In this document: positions 8,707-13,893 of the stretch, in pieces
Layout: each line of letters begins with the position of its first letter
How positions within the stretch are numbered: the stretch's first letter is position 1
Assembly: GCA_035402725.1 (NCBI GenBank)
Contig: DAONDU010000066.1
Location: 1 to 13,893 of the forward strand
Origin: UPXZ01 sp035402725
GTDB taxonomy: Bacteria > Bacteroidota > Bacteroidia > Bacteroidales > Paludibacteraceae
Length of the DNA: 13,893 nt
Direction: 5' to 3'
Notes under the pieces: model-generated
Told to the model about the DNA's origin: nothing
Databases searched by the model: none
The model's input: only the letters and a program-made list of their open reading frames with translations
Position numbers and translations under genes: made by a program

Positions 8707-11385
8707 TCAGATAATTTGAAGTTTTTTTGTAATTACATTCTGAGCATCGTTGACTTTCACAACGTACATTCCAGGCTGAAGGCCCAAAACATCAATTTTC
8801 TCAAGATCTGACTTTGTGGAGTAACAGCTAACAAACCTTCCTTGCATATCGAGTAAGGTGACAGAGCGGGATTTCCCGTCGTTGAACTGTATGAAAAACG
8901 AACCACGCGAAGGGTTCGGGTATATTGACATTTGTAGAAATTCGGGAGAATGAACAGGAGTAAGCAGACCAAACTGAATCCAGTTCAGATTATAACCATC
9001 GGTGCGCGATAACAGGCGAATGATATTTTTTCCGGCTGTAAGCGTTACAATTGCCGATTGGGTTTGCCAGTTTTGCCAGCCTCCTGTGTTAGCAAACGAA
9101 ACGGATTTAATCGGAACCATTGAACCGTTTTCATCTTTCAGTACGGCTATCTGAGCTGTAGGAGTATTTACTGAAATTCGAAAATCCATTGAATAATTTC
9201 CACTGTTTTCAACCCACACATAATAATCTAAATACTTATTGACTGCAGCATACGAAGTATTTAATCCTGTACCGGTGTCGGTACAGGGTTCGAACGAAAA
9301 TCCATTGTTATATGTAAAATCTTCAGCCTCAATTTTACCTGGAATGATTTTGTTCTGAAAGATGAGATTGGTCACATCTGCATTTTGAAAAGGAGTAAGC
9401 GACTGTGAACCACTCATACAATCTGCAGCTATATAACTTATTTTCAATGTATTTGTCGACAGGATTGGATCTGCTATTTTTAAGTCCACTTTTGTATTAT
9501 CGGCCGCATCTATTGTAGTAGAAACAATGGTTACCGGTTTGGCATCCAGAGTAATCGTAAATGGATTACCTGTGAGTGAATTCACATTTTTGTTCATCTG
9601 AAGTGTAACCTCGTCTGCCCATTTTGCTGTTTCGGCACTCAGCATTTCAAATGCGGTATTGTCGGTTGTTTTTGGGTTTTTGAATTGGAAATAATTGATA
9701 TTTGCTCCTCCCTGCTCAAAAACAAGTTTTAATTTTATCGTACCTGCTGGAACAATAACATTAGTAATGGCAGCTGTACGCCATGTAGTCCAACTGCCCG
9801 AAGGTGACAGTGAAACGGTTTTGGATGCTCTTTTGCCATTTATTTCTATATACACTTTTGCTGTTGCACTCTGGCTCGCATATCGGAGTAATACATTGTA
9901 AGTCATTGTTTCGGGCGATTCGATGCTGTACTGCATCCATTCACCATCTTCTACCCAACCCACATGAAAACCATTGGTTACAGCATCGGAGCAATTTTCA
10001 ATATCCACACCATCGTTGCGGTATGCGTAACCTTTATTCCACGAGGTGTTATTATTATTGCTCAAATGATAATCAGCATCATTATTGTCGAAATAGGCAT
10101 ATCCGGCCCTTCCATAATCGTAATCCACCGCATAAATTGTACTTGCGGTGCTGTGTTGTTTAAACGGTATTGTTTCGGTGGTTTGCGGTTGACGAATCAT
10201 GGCATCAATGACGTCTCGCTGAATAACACAATTCTCCAGTTTATGATTATCGGCAAAGGTCATTACAGCCTGAAATGCTTTGTCGGCTGTTGGTTTTGAT
10301 GCTGTTCCTTTCCAATAGTTTATCAAATCGCTATAATCGCTGTTGGTGGTAACTCTCATAACATTGTTGATACCCGTTTTTTTTACCGGCCAAAACGACC
10401 ATCCAATATTGTTTTTCTCCATCATTTCAATACAATCAGTAAACCAGCGATTTGAATTTTCGCCCGATTCACCCAACCAGATGGGACAATTGGCGTTGTT
10501 ACGCTGGTCGAGCACCCATTGTATCGAGGCGGTATTGTTTACAGTCCAGTATTTATGAAAACTGTATGCCATATTGTTATCCCAGGCTGGTGTAAGTCCC
10601 GAAAAGTCGTTAGCAAACCAATTACCTTCGATCACAATCATGTGATTTTTATCCACTTCGCGAATAGCCGTTGTGATGCGTCCGTATAGCGAACGCAATT
10701 GTGAATTATTTCCTTCGGGAAATTTCCAGTTGGTTTCATTGATCAGATCATAGCCCGCAATCCATGGATTGTTGGCGTAGCGCTCAGCAATTTTTCGCCA
10801 TAGAGCAATCAGCTTTGCTTTATTGAGTTCGCTTTCCCAAAGCGAGGGTTTCGAAGCATCGTAGTCTGAGATTGCCGCATCCTTGCCCTGGCCTCCGGGT
10901 GCACCGTGCATGTCGAGCATGACATACATTTTATTGGCAGCACACCATGCAACCAGACTATCGAGGCGTACAAAGCCACTTTCGACCCAGGTATTAACTC
11001 CTTGTGCAGGTTCATCTTCGATAGGAAGCGTAAACAAATTGTAGTGCAGAGCGGGACGGACACAGTTGAAACCCCAGCGGGCCATGGAATCGACGTCGAT
11101 TTTACGGAAATGATTATCGAGCCAGGTGCTGTAAAATTGATTGGTTCTTTCTGTACCTATTAAATCGGTTAGTTTCTTTTTTAATTCGTGTTGAGTACCT
11201 GCCACCGATGCTGTTTGCATCATGTAGCCTTCCTGTAGCATCCAGTTACCTGTACCTATACTTCGGAGTATCAGATTGACACCTTGAGGATCGACTATTT
11301 GTTTACCAGAAGCACGCACAAAATTGGTTTGTGCATGGAGTAAAAAAGGAAGAAAGAAAATGAGCAGAAAGTAGATTTTTCTCAT
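8707..11385 (-). CDS. GH5 (cellulase superfamily) hydrolase with two CBM6-like modules and a T9SS sorting domain
   Basis: From the ATG at 11385 the product has 892 residues. The start is chosen because MRKIYFLLIFFLPFLLHAQ is a complete signal peptide; a GTG at 11415 is in frame but would add ten polar residues and lies only 2 bp from a -7 box. The order is: GH5 (beta/alpha)8 domain (about 22-400), CBM6-like beta-sandwich (about 415-568), a SwmB-like Ig domain (about 575-675), a second CBM6-like module (about 684-806, IEAED...WIQF), and a type A T9SS sorting domain (about 815-892, IYPNPSRGSF to VVKV...KKLQII). GH5 residues visible are Arg110, His160 (LDMHGAPGG), the acid/base Glu217 in LINETNW, His277/Tyr279, the nucleophile Glu306 in WLGESGE, and Trp332. 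It should be secreted through the type IX system and cut a beta-linked polysaccharide outside the cell. The subfamily, and hence glucan against mannan, is not resolved. It heads the probable operon with susCD. Confidence 0.93.
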   Translation of the reverse strand: MRKIYFLLIFFLPFLLHAQTNFVRASGKQIVDPQGVNLILRSIGTGNWMLQEGYMMQTASVAGTQHELKKKLTDLIGTERTNQFYSTWLDNHFRKIDVDSMARWGFNCVRPALHYNLFTLPIEDEPAQGVNTWVESGFVRLDSLVAWCAANKMYVMLDMHGAPGGQGKDAAISDYDASKPSLWESELNKAKLIALWRKIAERYANNPWIAGYDLINETNWKFPEGNNSQLRSLYGRITTAIREVDKNHMIVIEGNWFANDFSGLTPAWDNNMAYSFHKYWTVNNTASIQWVLDQRNNANCPIWLGESGENSNRWFTDCIEMMEKNNIGWSFWPVKKTGINNVMRVTTNSDYSDLINYWKGTASKPTADKAFQAVMTFADNHKLENCVIQRDVIDAMIRQPQTTETIPFKQHSTASTIYAVDYDYGRAGYAYFDNNDADYHLSNNNNTSWNKGYAYRNDGVDIENCSDAVTNGFHVGWVEDGEWMQYSIESPETMTYNVLLRYASQSATAKVYIEINGKRASKTVSLSPSGSWTTWRTAAITNVIVPAGTIKLKLVFEQGGANINYFQFKNPKTTDNTAFEMLSAETAKWADEVTLQMNKNVNSLTGNPFTITLDAKPVTIVSTTIDAADNTKVDLKIADPILSTNTLKISYIAADCMSGSQSLTPFQNADVTNLIFQNKIIPGKIEAEDFTYNNGFSFEPCTDTGTGLNTSYAAVNKYLDYYVWVENSGNYSMDFRISVNTPTAQIAVLKDENGSMVPIKSVSFANTGGWQNWQTQSAIVTLTAGKNIIRLLSRTDGYNLNWIQFGLLTPVHSPEFLQMSIYPNPSRGSFFIQFNDGKSRSVTLLDMQGRFVSCYSTKSDLEKIDVLGLQPGMYVVKVNDAQNVITKKLQII

Positions 11386-11417
11386 TATGGTATAAATTTG
11401 TGTGTTTTTTGGCACAA

Positions 11418-11425
11418 CAAAAATA
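11418..11425 (-). promoter_or_regulatory. Putative Bacteroidetes -7 box for the GH5-susCD operon
   Basis: Read on the minus strand this is TATTTTTG, which fits the Bacteroidetes -7 consensus TAnnTTTG. It is 32 bp upstream of the GH5 start codon. No TTTG is seen at the usual -33 distance; that place is instead taken by one copy of the repeated 13-bp motif at 11444-11456, which would suit an activator-dependent promoter. The match is good but could be chance in AT-rich DNA. Confidence 0.5.
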
Positions 11426-11443
11426 TACCTTAATATCTTTGTA

Positions 11444-11456
11444 ATTCAGTATATGA
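11444..11456 (-). promoter_or_regulatory. Candidate regulator-binding motif, copy 1
   Basis: The minus strand reads TCATATACTGAAT. The same 13-mer with one change lies at 11550-11562, and a version with a 3-bp insertion lies at 11682-11697. This copy sits 18 bp upstream of the putative -7 box, about where a -33 element would be. A role as an operator for the adjacent regulator is inference. Confidence 0.4.
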
Positions 11457-11487
11457 CTTCAAAAAGTAGGATAAATCGGACCATTTA

Positions 11488-11504
11488 TCAGGTTATAAAC
11501 CTGA
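11488..11504. promoter_or_regulatory. 17-bp inverted repeat in the control region
   Basis: TCAGGTT and AACCTGA flank a 3-bp ATA spacer as perfect 7-bp arms. It lies 63 bp upstream of the putative -7 box of the GH5 operon. It has no T-tract, so it is more likely a dimeric protein-binding site than a terminator. Nothing in the sequence names the binding protein. Confidence 0.45.
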
Positions 11505-11549
11505 ATATGTGTCAATTATAAAAAATCTCAAGAGCTAAAAAAGTAGTAT

Positions 11550-11562
11550 ATTCGGTATATGA
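11550..11562 (-). promoter_or_regulatory. Candidate regulator-binding motif, copy 2
   Basis: The minus strand reads TCATATACCGAAT, differing from copy 1 at one base. It is flanked on the plus strand by AAAAGTA runs, as is copy 1 (AAAAAGTAGG at 11461 and AAAAAAGTAG at 11537). It lies 106 bp from copy 1. Confidence 0.4.
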
Positions 11563-11681
11563 AAAAGTAAAACATTTTCAGAAGATTCACATAATTAACT
11601 TTTCTGCTTATGAAAACATTAAAAACCACTTTAACTTAAACACAACATTGGTTATTTATCTTGTTTTATTAAATGCAAGAG

Positions 11682-11697
11682 ATTCAGTTGTATATGA
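11682..11697 (-). promoter_or_regulatory. Candidate regulator-binding motif, copy 3 (3-bp insertion)
   Basis: The minus strand reads TCATATACAACTGAAT, which is copy 1 with three extra bases between its halves. It lies 15 bp after the regulator's stop codon, at the far end of the 327-bp control region. The insertion weakens the match, so this is the least certain copy. Confidence 0.3.
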
Positions 11698-11712
11698 AAA
11701 TAACAATGGTTT

Positions 11713-13416
11713 TTACTGTATTTGTAATATGCGTGCATCAAATTCCTCTTTCGGAAGGAATGTTCTGTTTTTTGTTTTTGTTCGAAAGTTATAAATAGTG
11801 GTTAACGAGTATCGCAAAAATAATGAGATTTTCGTGCCATCATTTATTCCCAATCGTATAAGTGCAATGATACGCAGTTCGGGGTTTAGTAATTCTCCCT
11901 TTTTCAGTATAAATTTGTAATCCTCGTTAAGAAGTTCATTAACTTTCTCTACAAAATCGGGGAAAAGTTGTAGAAAAGCATTGTCGAAATTATAATACAG
12001 TTCTTCAAACTCTTCATCCATAACGTCTTGCGATTGGCATAACATCTGGGCGTCCTTTACTTTACCATCTTTTATTTTTGCGTTAACTTTCCGTCTGAAA
12101 TCATCAATTTTATTAATGTAAACGGAACAAAGTTCAATAAACCTCCCAATATAAACCTCTTTTATTTTGTTCGAATCAGATAGTTCATTGTTTGCTTTGT
12201 TGAGCATCAGGTTTAGTAATGTCAGATCTTCGTTAACCTTGTTAAGTTCTTCGTTCAGATTGTTAAGTTCAGAATTTGCATTCTGAAGTTCTGCTTTTGC
12301 ATTGGCTAACCGTTTGTTCTGTTTAAAAATCACCAACAGCGCAACAGCCAACAGCACAAAAAGCGAACTTATTAGAATCAGATAATTCTGGAGTTTGCTT
12401 TTTTGATTTTCAATTTTACCCTGATAGGTTTTGTCAATTAACGAAAGAATGGTTGCTGTTTGCAAACTCCGTAACTTGGCATTGTAAAAAACTGTCGCAT
12501 TCCACGAAAAGCGGATATAGTTATATGCTCTATCAATATCTCCTTCATCGTACAGCATTTCGGCCAGCATTCTGAGCGATGCCTGATCTTTAATTGCCGA
12601 TTGTATGTCGGCAATAGCCGATAAAATCAGATTGTATTTGTATTCCTCTTTGTTACCTTTCCAAAGATTGATTATGGCTCTGTGGAATGTGGCAAGGGCA
12701 TAATCAGGTGTTCCTTCACCGGCGTGAAGCAGCCAAATGTCATTTATTTTCAATGCTCCGTCAAAATCCTGTGAATTTCTGACGCTATCTTCTTTAAGCT
12801 GCAAATACAGGTTACTCTCCTTATCAATAACCCGTTTCAATTCTCTGTCTATATTGCCACTCATTTTCCAGTAGTTTTCTGAACTTTTTTGGTCTTGTGT
12901 ATAAAACGCAAGTTCGTTATACACCCGGAGATAGGTATAATAATAATTTACCAGTAACGATTCTGGTAGTTTTTGCCGGTCAATGGTTTTAAGCAGGTCT
13001 ACTGCTTCCATATACATACCGGTCGAACCCATAAGGAAAGCAACCTTAATCTTGCTCTCGTATTCGCGATGAATGTCTTTTAAATGAATCGCAATTTCTA
13101 TGTTTTTGTTTTGATAATGTAGCGCTGAGTCGCAAATGTATGGTTGATATTCAGCATATAACCTGTTGTTGATATCATACTCTTGAGCTGATAATGGAGG
13201 TGTATTTTTTAATTTAGATCTGAGTAATCCTATTCTTTCCTCTCTTTTTTGGATATAAATTTGTGATTTGTCTATCGTTTTATCGAGTTCCGAAAGCAAA
13301 GAGTCGAAATTATGTTTTGTCTGTGAGTAACTCGTCAACTGTGTTGCACATACAAAAATAAAACTATAAATCAGTTTATATGAGAGTGACTTTATGAGGA
13401 TATTAAGTTTGTTCAT
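11713..13416 (-). CDS. TPR/DUF6377 membrane-spanning putative regulator
   Basis: The 567-residue protein has an N-terminal signal or anchor segment (about 12-32, ending TSYSQ), an all-helical TPR-like region (about 35-330) opening with FDSLLSELDKTI and with YxxYxPYxCDSAL-type helices, one strong membrane segment (about 344-365), an Asn/Leu/Glu coiled coil (about 366-415) and a C-terminal DUF6377 domain (about 417-560: KEVYIGRFIELCSVYI, NAFLQLFPDF, GELLNPELRI). The last part, about 510-550 (ELRIIALIRLGINDGTKISLFLRYSLTTIYNFRTK), looks like a LuxR-type helix-turn-helix. I infer a periplasmic TPR sensor joined through one membrane helix to a cytoplasmic DNA-binding end. Proteins of this family occur beside SusCD loci in Bacteroidetes. 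It is transcribed in the same direction as the PUL and lies just upstream, so it is the likely local regulator. No kinase, receiver or sigma domain is visible. The regulatory role is inferred; the gene itself is clear. Confidence 0.88.
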   Translation of the reverse strand: MNKLNILIKSLSYKLIYSFIFVCATQLTSYSQTKHNFDSLLSELDKTIDKSQIYIQKREERIGLLRSKLKNTPPLSAQEYDINNRLYAEYQPYICDSALHYQNKNIEIAIHLKDIHREYESKIKVAFLMGSTGMYMEAVDLLKTIDRQKLPESLLVNYYYTYLRVYNELAFYTQDQKSSENYWKMSGNIDRELKRVIDKESNLYLQLKEDSVRNSQDFDGALKINDIWLLHAGEGTPDYALATFHRAIINLWKGNKEEYKYNLILSAIADIQSAIKDQASLRMLAEMLYDEGDIDRAYNYIRFSWNATVFYNAKLRSLQTATILSLIDKTYQGKIENQKSKLQNYLILISSLFVLLAVALLVIFKQNKRLANAKAELQNANSELNNLNEELNKVNEDLTLLNLMLNKANNELSDSNKIKEVYIGRFIELCSVYINKIDDFRRKVNAKIKDGKVKDAQMLCQSQDVMDEEFEELYYNFDNAFLQLFPDFVEKVNELLNEDYKFILKKGELLNPELRIIALIRLGINDGTKISLFLRYSLTTIYNFRTKTKNRTFLPKEEFDARILQIQ

Positions 13417-13436
13417 ATTTTTGCTTTATTTCGTCG

Positions 13437-13444
13437 CAAATTTA
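13437..13444 (-). promoter_or_regulatory. Putative -7 box of the regulator gene
   Basis: The minus strand reads TAAATTTG, an exact TAnnTTTG match, 20 bp before the start codon at 13416, so the leader would be very short. No TTTG lies at the expected -33 distance. A perfect 10-bp palindrome is 3 bp further upstream. Confidence 0.55.
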
Positions 13445-13447
13445 ACT

Positions 13448-13457
13448 CAATGCATTG
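13448..13457. promoter_or_regulatory. Perfect 10-bp palindrome by the regulator promoter
   Basis: CAATGCATTG is its own reverse complement. It lies between the putative -7 box and the -33 region of the regulator gene, where a bound protein would block the polymerase. It could be an autoregulation site, but a 10-bp palindrome can also occur by chance. Confidence 0.3.
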
Positions 13458-13799
13458 GTCTTTTTGTAATATATCAACCAAAATGTTGCATCTTCAACTT
13501 GAATTTTGTCTGTTTTTAAAGAATTAACTCTTAGATATTAAGCGTAAAAACAAAATTAAAATATTTTGTATCTCAAAACTACAAAAATATATTTTTTAAA
13601 ATATCCTTTTAAATTACAATGATACAATAACATTTCGATTCCGGATTTTGGGGATCACGTTTTTTTCTTATCTCACTATTTCTAACAGGATTCTATTTTT
13701 TGGTCACACGATTAAACACACTCTTTAAGATAGCGGTTTGAAATCGCTAAACCCTTTCTAAAAACCTTAACATCTGACAGCTAATACTTATTATAATAC

Positions 13800-13835
13800 A
13801 AAAAAAGTCCCTTACAATTTCTTGTAAGGGACTTT
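13800..13835 (-). terminator. Intrinsic terminator of the rRNA operon
   Basis: Plus-strand AAAGTCCCTTACAA (13804-13817) and TTGTAAGGGACTTT (13822-13835) are perfect 14-bp arms around a 4-base loop. On the minus strand the stem is followed by seven T residues (13806-13800). It begins just after the 5S rRNA 3' end and has no T-tract on the plus side, so it works in the minus direction, ending the rRNA transcript and insulating the PUL from it. Confidence 0.93.
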
Positions 13836-13844
13836 CATAAAAAC

Positions 13845-13893
13845 GGCGGCTATCTACTCTCCCACTATTAACGCAGTACCATCGACGTGATTG
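13845..13893 (-). rRNA. rrf: 5S ribosomal RNA, 3' end (5' part outside window)
   Basis: The minus strand carries the conserved 3' portion of bacterial 5S rRNA: CGATGGTACTGC, then GTGGGAGAGTAGATAGCCGCC. This fits the Bacteroidetes form (GATGGTACTGC...GTGGGAGAGTA). Only about 49 bases lie in the window; the 5' strand of helix I is outside, so the exact mature end near 13845 is estimated. A strong terminator follows, as expected for the last gene of a 16S-23S-5S operon. Confidence 0.9.

Larger units (their letters stand above)
11386..11712. other. 327-bp AT-rich intergenic control region between regulator and GH5
   Basis: No coding frame with family-like content and no RNA gene is seen here. 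The stretch is very AT-rich and holds the three copies of the TCATATAC motif, one palindrome and one -7 box, all listed separately. No convincing terminator follows the regulator gene, so some read-through into the GH5 operon is possible. Confidence 0.7.
13417..13799. other. 383-bp AT-rich gap between 5S terminator and regulator
   Basis: No gene or RNA is recognised here. It holds the -7 box and palindrome listed separately near the regulator, a second weaker TATTTTTG at 13582-13589 (minus), and a small imperfect stem formed by TAGCG at 13731-13735 and CGCTA at 13745-13749. The remainder shows no structure I can support. Confidence 0.6.

Noticed and set aside
11383..11415. GTG start at 11415 for the GH5 gene
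   Set aside because: It adds MPKNTQIYTI before a complete signal peptide and lies within 2 bp of a likely -7 box, so it is probably not in the transcript; the ATG at 11385 is preferred.
13582..13589. Second TATTTTTG box upstream of the regulator
   Set aside because: It lies in a run of A and T with no -33 partner and far from the start codon; the exact TAAATTTG at 13437-13444 is better placed.
13731..13749. Stem TAGCG...CGCTA downstream of the rRNA terminator
   Set aside because: Five firm base pairs only, no T-tract, and a real terminator already stands 50 bp upstream on the transcript.

Overview
The window reads as chromosomal DNA of a Bacteroidetes (Bacteroidota) bacterium, probably a polysaccharide degrader from Bacteroidales or a neighbouring order. 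The evidence is a SusC/SusD pair, Bacteroidetes-type lipoprotein signals, a C-terminal type IX secretion (T9SS) sorting domain, and -7 boxes of the form TAnnTTTG. No species can be named from the sequence alone. Every supported gene is on the minus strand, so the locus is transcribed from the right edge to the left edge.

Layout in transcription order: the 3' end of a 5S rRNA (right edge) and its intrinsic terminator; an AT-rich gap with a good -7 box; a membrane-spanning TPR/DUF6377 regulator (13416-11713); a 327-bp AT-rich control region with three copies of a 13-bp motif, a palindrome and a -7 box; then a tightly packed run of GH5 glycoside hydrolase with two CBM6-like modules and a T9SS tail (11385-8707), SusC (8639-5544), SusD (5534-3600), a DUF4959/DUF5126/DUF5000 lipoprotein (3515-2307), a 121-residue Ig-like lipoprotein (2294-1929), and a secreted protein of alternating jelly-roll-like and PKD domains that runs off the left edge (1884-1).

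Together this is a polysaccharide utilization locus (PUL). The inferred division of labour is: the T9SS-exported GH5 enzyme cuts the polysaccharide outside the cell; SusD, the two lipoproteins and perhaps the PKD protein hold glycan at the surface; SusC imports oligosaccharides; and the TPR/DUF6377 protein, rather than a hybrid two-component system or an ECF sigma/anti-sigma pair, controls expression. The GH5 suggests a beta-linked glucan or mannan, but the GH5 subfamily and the substrate cannot be settled by eye.

The most interesting points are the DUF6377 protein as a possible one-protein trans-envelope regulator, the repeated 13-bp motif beside it (one copy where a -33 element should be), and a heptanucleotide tandem repeat directly after the susD stop codon.
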